Notes: generated by a model not told the origin, from the sequence alone. Counted from the first letter of the stretch, positions 1 through 6,773 are shown. The stretch is 9,613 bases of DNA from an uncultured Pseudomonadales bacterium (GCA_937998635.1 CALLDA010000158.1:1-9613), one strand, 5' to 3'. Made by a program: numbers and translations.

Positions 1-871
1 GACGAATCTTGAGGTCGGTCAAATATCGGCACCGTTGCAAACCGATAGTGGTGTGCATTTGATTCGCCTGATGGAAAAGGAGACCCCGGAGCCATTGGTT
101 TATGAGCAGGAAAAGGCACGTATTCATACTGAGCTCGCACGCCAGTCGGCTGAGCGATTATTACCTGAAAAAATTGATCAGCTTCGCGAATTGGCCTATA
201 ACGCCGAGTCTTTGTCGGAAGTGGGGGATGATATGGGTATCGAACTTAAAATCTCCGAGCCTTTTCCCCGTCGAGGAGGTTCGGGCGTAGGGGCTTTCCC
301 CAGCGTGGTTAAGGCAGCGTTCGAGCCAGATGTGCTTAACGAAGGCCATGCCAGTGACGTGATCGAATTGAGTCCGACTCACGTAGTGATTATAAAGTTG
401 CGTGAATTTTTACCGGTTAAATCGCTGACTCTGGATATGGTTCGCAACGACATTTTAGAAACCCTGAAGACGCAGCAAGCAAGTAAGCTTGTGGAACAAA
501 AGGGTAGTGAGATGTTGGCTAAAGTGCTTGATGGCGCTGATATAGAAGCATTAGCTAAACAGGAAGAGCTTCCCTGGCAAGTTAGTATCGATACCAAAGG
601 TTTTGGAGGTATTGTCGATGGGGCTATCCGAGATCGGGCTTTTGCACTTCCGGCACGTAGCCAGTTGCCGCGTACTACCGGTTTTGTGTCTGATACAGGA
701 GACTATGTCGTGCTGTCTTTAACTAAGGTCACGTCGGGTGAGCTGGATAAATTTAGTCCAGAGCAAGCGAGTAATCTATCGAGTTCTATTCGGGCAAACT
801 TGGCTCAGAGAGAGTTTCAGGCCTATGAAAATAGTCTGTTGGCCGACGCCGACATAGAAGGTCAGTACTAA
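1..871 (+). CDS. ppiD: Peptidyl-prolyl cis-trans isomerase D (PpiD), C-terminal part
   Basis: The reading frame is open from the first bases of the window (codons start at base 2), so the N-terminus lies upstream. The first visible residues (VGQISAPLQTDSGVHLIRL) are the typical end of a parvulin-type rotamase domain. About 265 further residues follow, with no second parvulin domain. That arrangement fits PpiD (about 620 residues, one N-terminal membrane anchor, chaperone-like SurA_N region, one parvulin domain, long C-terminal tail) and not SurA, which has two parvulin domains and a short tail. PpiD is anchored in the inner membrane and helps newly exported proteins fold as they leave the Sec translocon. 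A TTG at 35 is the first possible start inside the window, but it falls within the parvulin domain and cannot be the true start. The stop is TAA at 869-871. The expected upstream neighbours hupB and lon cannot be checked here. Confidence 0.85.
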   Translation, partial: TNLEVGQISAPLQTDSGVHLIRLMEKETPEPLVYEQEKARIHTELARQSAERLLPEKIDQLRELAYNAESLSEVGDDMGIELKISEPFPRRGGSGVGAFPSVVKAAFEPDVLNEGHASDVIELSPTHVVIIKLREFLPVKSLTLDMVRNDILETLKTQQASKLVEQKGSEMLAKVLDGADIEALAKQEELPWQVSIDTKGFGGIVDGAIRDRAFALPARSQLPRTTGFVSDTGDYVVLSLTKVTSGELDKFSPEQASNLSSSIRANLAQREFQAYENSLLADADIEGQY

Positions 872-926
872 GCCTTAGTGTTGATCAGGTAAATGCGAAC
901 CATTGACCGGGCAATAAGGCTTTTTT
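870..926 (+). terminator. Likely rho-independent terminator of ppiD
   Basis: AAGCCTTA at 870-877, starting inside the ppiD stop codon, is exactly complementary to TAAGGCTT at 915-922, and a run of six T follows at 921-926. The 37-base loop is long but can form an inner stem (TCAGGT near 886 with ACC..TGA near 900), giving a branched hairpin. The T-run lies on the + strand side only, so it should stop ppiD transcription; I see no equivalent signal for the converging mltD. Confidence 0.55.
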
Positions 927-938
927 ATCGGTATTCCA

Positions 939-2333
939 TTATTTGATAATAAGCTGTTGTCCAGGTTGAAGCATTTTTGATCGGGACCAGGGGTTCCATC
1001 TAAGTAAATTGTTTACCGAAACCTGATATTTATTTGCAATACCATACAAAGTTTCTCCTTTTCGTACGCGGTGACCTGATTGACCACTTGCCGATGTTGC
1101 CAGGTGTACAGTGCTTCTTGATTTTCTATGATTGGCGTCGGTCGGTATTTTTAGCAATTGGCCATCAATAATATTTGATGATTTCAACTTATTCATACTC
1201 ACAATCGCTGCCATCGGCACTTGATAACGTTGGGCTATCTCACTGAGGGTGTCCCCGAGTTGCACGATGTGGTGACGAGTGCTCAGCCAATTATTTCTGG
1301 GAAGGCTGGCAATTCGGGTGTTAAACACTTCGCTTGCTTTAACGGGTAATAAAATATTAAACGGGCCAGATGGCGGGCTTGCCCAGCGCAAAAAGCCAGG
1401 ATTAAGTTGATAGACCATTTCGGCATCAATATCTGCCAGGCGAGCCACCTGTTGCAGGTCTATTTGCTGGTCGAGAAGGACAGGAGTAAAACTAATCTCG
1501 GGACTAAGATTGGATAGCTTTAGCCCGTACTTTTCGGGATTGCTTACAATTTGTGCAAAAGCTAGAAAGTGTGGGACGTAGGCCTGCGTTTCTGGTGCTA
1601 ATTCTAAAGACCAATAGTCGATAGCCTTTCCTTTAGACCGGTTCTTGCGGATGGCTCTACTTACGGTGCCTTCTCCGCCATTATAGGCGGCTAAAGCCAG
1701 TAACCAATCTCCGGAAAAACGTTTGTGCAAGTAACTCAGGTACTGGAGGGCAGCCTCGGTTGAGATGACAATATCTCTGCGTCCGTCATACCACCAGTTT
1801 CTTTTCATGTTGAGATGGTCTGCGGTGGAAGGGATAAATTGCCATAGACCGGCAGCCCCACTTGATGAATAGGCAAAGGGGTTGTATCCACTCTCGATGA
1901 ACGGAAGCAGCGCCAGTTCGGGGGGCATTTGCTGTTGTTTTAGCTGAGTTACGACATAGGGTAGGTAGAGCGTCGCGGGTTTGGTGAGTCGATTAAATTG
2001 TTTAGGTTTATTGGTATAGCGAGCTAGATATTTTCCCATACGAGGGTGAGATACCTGGTGGGCAAAGGCCTGGTGGGCGGCGATTTCGGCCCAGATATCA
2101 CTCACTTTCGCAGTGCTAATTTTGGTAGTATCGGAGTGCATGGGTGATTTTATTTCTCCTGGACCAATTGAAATCTTGTTTTGGGATTTAGCACCTGGAG
2201 CATCGCTAGGAGAGGCCTCATCCACCACTTGTTTTACCGGGGCAGATAGTTTCGCGTGAATTGTTTGTTGCTGGCTACTACAAGCGCTGAGTAGCGCCAC
2301 CAAAAGCGCCACCGTGGAAAATTTTGTCATCAT
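939..2333 (-). CDS. mltD: Membrane-bound lytic murein transglycosylase D, lipoprotein with two LysM domains
   Basis: MltD cleaves the MurNAc-GlcNAc bond of peptidoglycan to form 1,6-anhydro-muropeptides, acting from the outer membrane. The 464-residue product (E. coli form about 452) begins with a lipoprotein signal peptide whose lipobox LLSAC places the lipidated cysteine at residue 18. A low-complexity linker follows. The SLT catalytic domain spans about 120-270 and carries the expected glutamate E147 in LPFIESGYNP, then GAAGLWQFIPST (159-170) and AAYNGGEG (215-222). Two LysM peptidoglycan-binding repeats lie at about 354-397 and 420-463; the stretch 288-330 is the usual linker and looks like a degenerate third one. 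Translation could start at either of two adjacent ATG codons (2331-2333 or 2328-2330), and the ribosome site is weak. It is divergent from the methyltransferase gene and converges on ppiD. The gloB gene that often sits next to it is missing. Confidence 0.95.
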   Translation of the reverse strand: MMTKFSTVALLVALLSACSSQQQTIHAKLSAPVKQVVDEASPSDAPGAKSQNKISIGPGEIKSPMHSDTTKISTAKVSDIWAEIAAHQAFAHQVSHPRMGKYLARYTNKPKQFNRLTKPATLYLPYVVTQLKQQQMPPELALLPFIESGYNPFAYSSSGAAGLWQFIPSTADHLNMKRNWWYDGRRDIVISTEAALQYLSYLHKRFSGDWLLALAAYNGGEGTVSRAIRKNRSKGKAIDYWSLELAPETQAYVPHFLAFAQIVSNPEKYGLKLSNLSPEISFTPVLLDQQIDLQQVARLADIDAEMVYQLNPGFLRWASPPSGPFNILLPVKASEVFNTRIASLPRNNWLSTRHHIVQLGDTLSEIAQRYQVPMAAIVSMNKLKSSNIIDGQLLKIPTDANHRKSRSTVHLATSASGQSGHRVRKGETLYGIANKYQVSVNNLLRWNPWSRSKMLQPGQQLIIK

Positions 2334-2372
2334 GTAACGATCTATATCCTGTTGGGTGAGTTCTTCAAAGAC

Positions 2373-2413
2373 CCTATAAGCTGCTAAAGCACATAATTAT
2401 TATCCGTTATAGG
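2373..2413. repeat. Inverted repeat CCTATAA / TTATAGG upstream of mltD
   Basis: CCTATAA at 2373-2379 is complementary to TTATAGG at 2407-2413 with a 27-base AT-rich spacer. The match extends outwards imperfectly (AGACC against GGTCT, one base offset). It lies 40-80 bases before the mltD start, so it could be an operator or a hairpin in the mltD leader. No known factor is recognised. Confidence 0.4.
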
Positions 2414-2515
2414 TCTCAGGCAAGCTAAACACCGTTCAGGATGAGTACTTCAAATGTTGCTGGCGTACTGTGGCGGAAGTTTATTCGGCGATATTTGGCA
2501 CCAGACTTTAAATGA

Positions 2516-2668
2516 TTGAGGTATTTACGCAAGTTCAAAAAAGTACGCATTTTACGCGAAGTAATTCGTAAATGCTGGCGTCAAAAACCTTGCTCGATAG
2601 TATTTGCATTGACCATCATATTAATAGTTGCCTGGGGTAATTTCGCGCATAATATGATCGGATCGTAA
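2516..2668 (+). CDS. Possible small basic single-helix membrane protein (50 codons, TTG start)
   Basis: I do not recognise this. The frame runs from TTG at 2516 to TAA at 2666-2668. It would encode a strongly basic N-terminal half (about residues 2-24, many R and K), then a hydrophobic stretch at about 27-41 (SIVFALTIILIVAWG) and a short tail. That is the layout of a small inner-membrane protein with its N-terminus in the cytoplasm. The TTG directly follows an in-frame TGA (2513-2515). The same frame is open upstream from 2429 and contains an ATG at 2441 that gives 24 further codons, also basic. No good Shine-Dalgarno sequence precedes either start. It may be a real small gene, a gene broken by a nonsense codon, or chance. 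Its 3' end overlaps the suggested promoter of the next gene. Confidence 0.22.
   Translation: MRYLRKFKKVRILREVIRKCWRQKPCSIVFALTIILIVAWGNFAHNMIGS
2547..2575. repeat. Bulged hairpin in the intergenic region
   Basis: GCATTTTACG (2547-2556) can pair with CGTAAATGC (2567-2575) with one bulged T, and the inner CGAA/TTCG (2557-2560 with 2565-2568) offers an alternative extension around a GTAA loop. No T-run follows, so it is not a terminator. It lies inside the possible 50-codon frame. Confidence 0.35.
2615..2658. repeat. Perfect 9-bp inverted repeat flanking the proposed methyltransferase promoter
   Basis: ATCATATTA at 2615-2623 is exactly complementary to TAATATGAT at 2650-2658 with a 26-base spacer. 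The left arm lies just before the suggested -35 element and the right arm covers the suggested -10 element. This placement would suit a repressor operator. No named regulator can be assigned. Confidence 0.4.
2628..2655 (+). promoter_or_regulatory. Possible sigma70-type promoter for the methyltransferase-rnhA-dnaQ block
   Basis: TTGCCT (2628-2633) and TAATAT (2650-2655) are separated by 16 bases and each matches four of six consensus positions. Transcription would start near 2662, leaving a leader of about 30 bases before the TTG start at 2693. CATAAT at 2648-2653 is a better -10 by itself but has no well-spaced -35. Confidence 0.35.
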
Positions 2669-2683
2669 ACGTGTTATTCAAAC

Positions 2684-2689
2684 AGGTGA
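2684..2689 (+). promoter_or_regulatory. Ribosome binding site that sets the TTG start of the methyltransferase
   Basis: AGGTGA lies three bases before the TTG at 2693 (AGG six bases before it). An in-frame TGA at 2687-2689 rules out any earlier start, and the nearby ATG at 2706 is out of frame, so TTG is the only sensible initiator. Confidence 0.6.
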
Positions 2690-2692
2690 ACG

Positions 2693-3490
2693 TTGTTTAA
2701 GCTTAATGGGAAGATATTAGATCGCTTGGTCGACAGGTTTCGGGTGCCTGCCCTTGAGGAGTCTCAAGCGGATTTAAGTGCCTGGCTCGCTACACCGTTT
2801 GGAAAGAGCTTGTATAGGGCAGAATCTCAGCTCTGTCGTGGAGATGTATTTAAGATTTCAGGGTACAGGGCAGTGCAACTCGGTATTTCTCCGGGCCACA
2901 CTTTGCTTGAAGCACTACCGCATAAGCACAAATTTATACTGACTTCGATAATTGATGAATCCGCTGCATGTGTGTGTGACTATCAGGCATTACCACTACC
3001 TACCGGCACCCTTGATACAGTTCTCCTTCATCACGTCCTGGATTTCTCCCCTAAACCCCATGCATTGTTAAATGAATCAGCTCGGGTAGTATCGGCCGGT
3101 GGTTATATTATTATCGTTGGTTTCAACCCCTTCAGCTTCTTTGGTATCAGCAAATGGCTGGCTGGCCTGCTTACCAGACATCAGGTCTGGCACCATAACA
3201 GCTTGCGAAGGGCGAGACTGATAGACTGGTTGCAATTAATCGGTTTTCAGCTTGTTGCCAGCGAAACCGCGCGGTTTGATGGTCTGATAGACAAACAAAG
3301 TCAGCCCAGGCTGCCTGGCCTTACTCTGGAATGGCTGCGTCGACGAATATCAAGCGGCGCGTTTTACGTTATCGTCGCGCGCAAGCAAGTAATACCATTA
3401 AACCCAATAAGACATGCCGTCTGGCAGACGGTTAAAATCCCCGGGTTTGTGGGTTTAAAAAAATTTCGCCAGGGTGATAGAGGAGACTAA
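2693..3490 (+). CDS. Class I SAM-dependent methyltransferase, YafS-like
   Basis: The 265-residue product resembles the methyltransferase (yafS in E. coli) that commonly lies between gloB/mltD and rnhA/dnaQ. The core is a Methyltransf_11-type Rossmann fold. Residues near 62-75 (VQLGISPGHTLLEAL) hold the position of SAM-binding motif I, but without the usual GxGxG, which I recall is normal for this family. LPLPTGTLDTVLLHHVLDF (about 101-119) corresponds to motifs II-III, and GGYIIIVGFNPFS (about 139-151) to the strand after motif III. The substrate is unknown to me. It starts with TTG behind a close AGGTGA. Its stop (3488-3490) lies 10 bases before the rnhA ATG, so the two are probably co-transcribed. 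The family assignment is firm; the exact activity is not. Confidence 0.8.
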   Translation: MFKLNGKILDRLVDRFRVPALEESQADLSAWLATPFGKSLYRAESQLCRGDVFKISGYRAVQLGISPGHTLLEALPHKHKFILTSIIDESAACVCDYQALPLPTGTLDTVLLHHVLDFSPKPHALLNESARVVSAGGYIIIVGFNPFSFFGISKWLAGLLTRHQVWHHNSLRRARLIDWLQLIGFQLVASETARFDGLIDKQSQPRLPGLTLEWLRRRISSGAFYVIVARKQVIPLNPIRHAVWQTVKIPGFVGLKKFRQGDRGD

Positions 3491-3500
3491 GACAAGCGTT

Positions 3501-3950
3501 ATGGAGAAAAATCATATCGAGATTTTTACTGATGGTGCCTGTCGGGGCAATCCGGGACCGGGAGGTTGGGGTGCATTGCTGAGGCAAGGTACTAATGAAA
3601 AAGAAATCTACGGTAGTGAGGCTGATACGACTAATAACCGAATGGAGTTGATGGCTGCGATAGAGGCCCTCGCGGCACTTAAGGCCGCCTCAGAAGTGGA
3701 CCTTACGTCGGACTCGCAATACCTGCGCAAGGGGATTACGGAATGGTTGCCTAACTGGAAAAAACGTGGCTGGAAAACTGCAGCCAAAAAGCCTGTTAAA
3801 AACAAAGATCTCTGGCAACAGCTGGAGTCTGCGGCCGCGCGCCATAAAATAACCTGGCATTGGATCAAGGGACATAGCGGTCACCCTGAAAACGATATAG
3901 CGGATAGCCTGGCTAATAGAGGTATTGATGAAATGTTGGGAAAACTATGA
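3501..3950 (+). CDS. rnhA: Ribonuclease HI
   Basis: RNase HI cuts the RNA strand of RNA-DNA hybrids, removing R-loops and replication primers in the cytoplasm. From the ATG at 3501 the product is 149 residues (E. coli 155). All active-site residues are present by alignment: D11 in IFTDGACRGNPGPGGWG, E49 in TTNNRMEL, D71 in LTSDSQYLRKGITEW, H125 in WIKGHSGHPEN and D135 in DIADSLA. The basic protrusion (NWKKRGWKTAAKKPVKNKDL, about 85-104) used for hybrid binding is intact. A GTG at 3474 would add nine residues and overlap the methyltransferase end by 17 bases, but the family starts only a few residues before the first strand, so I prefer the ATG. The purine-rich AGAGGAG (3479-3485) is rather far away, at 15 bases. 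The stop overlaps the dnaQ start (ATGA at 3947-3950), indicating translational coupling. Confidence 0.97.
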   Translation: MEKNHIEIFTDGACRGNPGPGGWGALLRQGTNEKEIYGSEADTTNNRMELMAAIEALAALKAASEVDLTSDSQYLRKGITEWLPNWKKRGWKTAAKKPVKNKDLWQQLESAAARHKITWHWIKGHSGHPENDIADSLANRGIDEMLGKL

Positions 3951-4663
3951 CTATCACCAGACAGGTAGTACTTGATACCGAGACCACAGGTCTGGAGTGG
4001 ACTCAGGATCATCGAATCATAGAAATTGGCTGTGTTGAGCTGATTAATAGACGGCTTACTGGTCGACATTTCCATCGTTACATCAACCCCCAGAGAGATA
4101 TCGATGCGGGCGCCATGGAGGTTCATGGCATCACTCAGGAATATCTCGAAGATAAGCCCACTTTCGATATTATCGCCCTGGAGTTTCTCGAATTTGTGAG
4201 TGGTGCTGAGCTAGTCATTCACAACGCTGTCTTTGATCTGGGCTTTCTGAACTACGAACTTCGCCGAATGGATTTGGCTGATTGCGTACTCGATGATCCG
4301 AGCCGGGTGATTGATACACTCCTGATGGCGAGGCAACTTCATCCTGGTCAGCGGAATAATCTGGATGCCCTATGTAAACGTTATGGTGTAGATAACTCTC
4401 AAAGAACGCTACACGGGGCTCTTTTGGATGCCGAAATTCTGGCCGATGTGTATTTGTTAATGACCGGGGGGCAAACGGATCTCGGCCTGGGTGGCGAACA
4501 ATCTGCCACGCAAATGAACAGCGACGCAGGTCTCCATATAAAGCGCCTGGCGGCCAATAGACGCACGCTGAAGGTGGTTTATGCCGATGACACAGAGCTT
4601 GAATTACATAACAAAGCTATAGCAAGTATCGGGTCAAAGAGCGGGCAGCCGGATCTTTGGTAG
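3947..4663 (+). CDS. dnaQ: DNA polymerase III epsilon subunit (3'-5' proofreading exonuclease)
   Basis: Epsilon is the proofreading exonuclease of the replicative polymerase core, bound to the alpha and theta subunits or to alpha alone. The 238-residue product (E. coli 243) has a complete DEDDh exonuclease domain. Exo I is VLDTETTGLE with D10 and E12, Exo II is VIHNAVFDLGFLNYEL with D97, and Exo III is LHGALLDAEILADVYL with H156 and D161. QTDLGL at 176-181, directly after the catalytic domain, sits where E. coli epsilon has its beta-clamp-binding motif (QTSMAF). The remaining approximately 55 residues are the linker and the alpha-binding tail. It overlaps rnhA by four bases on the same strand; in E. 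coli the two genes are divergent. No terminator is evident after its TAG stop, and the tRNA-Asp gene that follows dnaQ in E. coli is not present. Confidence 0.97.
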   Translation: MTITRQVVLDTETTGLEWTQDHRIIEIGCVELINRRLTGRHFHRYINPQRDIDAGAMEVHGITQEYLEDKPTFDIIALEFLEFVSGAELVIHNAVFDLGFLNYELRRMDLADCVLDDPSRVIDTLLMARQLHPGQRNNLDALCKRYGVDNSQRTLHGALLDAEILADVYLLMTGGQTDLGLGGEQSATQMNSDAGLHIKRLAANRRTLKVVYADDTELELHNKAIASIGSKSGQPDLW

Positions 4664-5012
4664 CCAGTTCTAAAAGTAAACGACAAAGAAATCGATGGTC
4701 ACTGGTCTATGCGGAGATGTTTCATGGGTCATGCACAATGAAAATTCGTTGAATTAGCGAGGTGTTTTTCGGATATTGCCGAGGCAAATTTAGCTGTTCA
4801 TTTTTAGTGAAGTACTTCCTGTTCAAGCGCCTCCTTAGCTATCCGAGACACGCTTCACAGAAGCAAAAGAGGGTTTGCTACCAACTAGAATAAAAGCCCT
4901 GTATTATGTCGCTATCATTTCAAATAGACTAGCAAAGTCATTGATAAACAAGTAGTTTTTTGGCCCTTATCCATCCCCATTCCTATCAATTGATCATGAT
5001 GCTTTACGCCCT
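4664..5012. other. Intergenic region dnaQ to fimL, no gene seen
   Basis: These 349 bases contain only short frames without convincing ribosome sites. I looked for a tRNA and found none, and saw no clear terminator for dnaQ. Possible promoter pieces are TTGATA at 4941-4946 (five of six to the -35 consensus) without a well-spaced -10, and TAGAAT (4886-4891) or TATTAT (4902-4907) without a good -35. A perfect 10-bp palindrome GAAGTACTTC is at 4809-4818, a small hairpin GCTTC-aca-GAAGC at 4852-4864, and two overlapping palindromes at 4985-5000 just before fimL. Confidence 0.6.
4985..5000. repeat. Two overlapping palindromes just upstream of fimL
   Basis: ATCAATTGAT (4985-4994) and ATCATGAT (4993-5000) are perfect palindromes sharing two bases, ending 12 bases before the fimL ATG where a Shine-Dalgarno sequence would be expected but is not seen. 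They could be an operator or a chance AT-rich pattern. Confidence 0.35.
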
Positions 5013-6686
5013 ATGAATACACTTAATAGTCACGTTATAGACCTACTTAGCGGCGAACTTGGTTTCGTTATTGGCGAGGCTGAACAGTTGGCGGAGAATC
5101 TTAATACTCAGCATTTTCAAACGCTACGAGATGCGATGAAGCAACTGCATGGGATCTGTGTTATTGCCGGCCTGGATAGTTTGTCGCGTCTGTCAGAAGA
5201 AATCGTATTATCTATCGATGCAGCGATGGCTGATCGGGTCGATCGGGAAGCATTGAAAGTTTTGTTACAGAGTAGTCTGACAGCTGCCAGTAAGCTGGCG
5301 AAGGCGATAGTCGATGTCAGGAAAGACAATGCCTGTATATTGTTACCAGAAATGACCGCGTTGAGGCGATTACGTGGCGAGCCACCGCTCTACGAATACC
5401 ATTGCTTGAATAAGGTGAGTTGGCCAGAGTTTGACAAAAAGGTTGCTTCGAATCCGCTTGGTGGTGAGCAGAAAGATGACGTCAAACGACTGCTCCATCT
5501 CTATCAATTTGGCTTGCTTGATGTCATCCGTGATAACAACCGGAATAAAGCCTTTATCATTCTTTTTCGGGTTGCCCAGCGCCTACAAAATATAGCTGTT
5601 CTGGTATCGGAAAAGGATTATTGGTGGGTTGTCGGCCTTGTGGTCAGGGCACTTGCTGAAAATAAACTTGAATTGCAGGTAGAGCGAATCCGCCTGCTTG
5701 CGGTAGTCGAAAAGCAAATAAGATTGCTGACTGCTGATAATCCGGGGGATGGCCGTAATCCTTATCCAGAAGGTTTGTGGAGAGCTTTTGTTAGTCTGGT
5801 GGCATTGATCGAAACGAAAGATAGCGAAGAGCGAGAACGGCGAATACGGGTGGGTATCCCAGAGCTGGGGTTTTTTGAGCGAGATATCAGTGAGATAAGA
5901 AAGTTTATTATCGACGATGAAGGGCGTGACGAAGCTAAGGTGTTTCGATCTCTTAAAGACTTGATCTGGAATACGCGCTATGTGCTGGATATTCCAGAAA
6001 ATGGTCATATTGGTGGTGATTCGTCAGTTATCGTCGAGTTGCAGGAGGCCTTCGATAAGATGGCGTCTCTTTGGCAGGAAACCGGGTTTGATGGACTGTC
6101 GCGCCGTTTTAAACAATTTAGTACCAAACTGGAATCCAGTGAACCTGGCGCTGAGCTTTCCCAAGAGTTAATGGTGGAATTTATAGATACGATATTACAA
6201 TCTGAATGTGCGCTTCTGGAATTTGACTATATTCCGCCCTCAAAAATCCAGGCTAAGGAATGGGAGAGCAGGCCGCTATCTGAGATACTTCAAGTTAGTC
6301 TGCTTAAAACCGCTCAAGTTGCGGTAATGAATGAATCAGGCACGCGCCTCGCTGAAGTGAAAGAAATACTCAGTGAGATCTCATCTGGATACGTTGGTGA
6401 TGAAACTTTGCCGGAACTTGAGTCAGCCTTGCTGGCCATTAGTGGCAGTGCTCATCTTGTCCAGTTTACTCGACTAGCTGACCTGACTTCGAAGTGTCTA
6501 AGATTCGTAAAAGAAATCCTGTTTTCTGAACAAACCGAACAGCTTGTGGAAAACTACTGGGAGGTGTTTGCCGATAGCATCACCTGCCTGGAATATTACA
6601 TAGATAACTGTAAATCCGGTTATCGAGAGGACGAAACTGCTCTTGATCTTGCCAACGAGTGTTTGCTATCTCTGGGTGTCGAATAG
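5013..6686 (+). CDS. fimL: FimL-like pilus/cAMP regulator, ChpA N-terminal homologue with degenerate Hpt domains
   Basis: In Pseudomonas aeruginosa FimL (about 560 residues) promotes twitching motility and Vfr/cAMP signalling, working with the Pil-Chp chemosensory pathway; it resembles the N-terminus of the ChpA kinase but cannot be phosphorylated. This 557-residue product matches in length, helical character and gene context. The first Hpt-like helix bundle (about 10-105) contains MKQLHGICVIAGLDSL (42-57). Aligned on the Hpt consensus HxxKG, the phospho-acceptor position is K43, not histidine. A second Hpt-like segment (about 440-505) reads LLAISGSAHLVQF (473-485), with leucine at the acceptor site. 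The C-terminal DSITCLEYYID and LANECLLSLG are typical of ChpA/FimL. There is no kinase, receiver, signal peptide or membrane helix. ATG 5013 is the first start in an upstream-open frame, but no Shine-Dalgarno sequence is visible. Calling it FimL is an inference from similarity and synteny; whether this organism has type IV pili is not shown here. Confidence 0.78.
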   Translation: MNTLNSHVIDLLSGELGFVIGEAEQLAENLNTQHFQTLRDAMKQLHGICVIAGLDSLSRLSEEIVLSIDAAMADRVDREALKVLLQSSLTAASKLAKAIVDVRKDNACILLPEMTALRRLRGEPPLYEYHCLNKVSWPEFDKKVASNPLGGEQKDDVKRLLHLYQFGLLDVIRDNNRNKAFIILFRVAQRLQNIAVLVSEKDYWWVVGLVVRALAENKLELQVERIRLLAVVEKQIRLLTADNPGDGRNPYPEGLWRAFVSLVALIETKDSEERERRIRVGIPELGFFERDISEIRKFIIDDEGRDEAKVFRSLKDLIWNTRYVLDIPENGHIGGDSSVIVELQEAFDKMASLWQETGFDGLSRRFKQFSTKLESSEPGAELSQELMVEFIDTILQSECALLEFDYIPPSKIQAKEWESRPLSEILQVSLLKTAQVAVMNESGTRLAEVKEILSEISSGYVGDETLPELESALLAISGSAHLVQFTRLADLTSKCLRFVKEILFSEQTEQLVENYWEVFADSITCLEYYIDNCKSGYREDETALDLANECLLSLGVE

Positions 6687-6773
6687 GACGGTAGGGGTCA
6701 CTAATCAAGCATTTAAAAATCAGCGTTTAACTTAGGCCTGTGTTATCGGCTGAGTTTGACCAAAGCTAATCCT

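Larger units (their letters stand above)
2334..2692. other. Divergent intergenic region between mltD and the methyltransferase gene
   Basis: These 359 bases should hold the promoters for mltD (leftward) and for the methyltransferase-rnhA-dnaQ block (rightward). I see three inverted-repeat structures (2373-2413, 2547-2575, 2615-2658), a possible rightward promoter at 2628-2655 and a weakly supported small reading frame at 2516-2668. For mltD, a TTGCCT (minus strand, about 2418-2423) followed by an AT-rich TAATAATTAT stretch (about 2393-2403) could serve, but the spacing is poor and I do not call it. No remnant of gloB and no tRNA is visible. Confidence 0.6.

Noticed and set aside
2513..2575. 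A recoded TGA (selenocysteine-type) with a downstream hairpin
   Set aside because: The hairpin begins about 30 bases after the TGA, much farther than bacterial SECIS elements, and no selenoprotein family is recognisable.
3474..3500. GTG at 3474 as the rnhA start
   Set aside because: It would add nine residues not typical of RNase HI and overlap the preceding gene; the ATG at 3501 fits the family N-terminus better, despite a distant ribosome site.
4809..4864. Palindrome GAAGTACTTC and hairpin GCTTC-aca-GAAGC as a dnaQ terminator
   Set aside because: Neither is followed by a T-run on either strand, and both stems are short.
4664..5012. A tRNA gene after dnaQ, as in E. coli (aspV)
   Set aside because: No cloverleaf could be assembled; the GGTTCRA-type T-arm and a matching acceptor stem are absent.
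5583..6008. A 141-codon open frame on the minus strand inside fimL
   Set aside because: It lies opposite well-supported FimL coding sequence, has no recognisable family pattern and no ribosome site; it is a shadow of the fimL codons.
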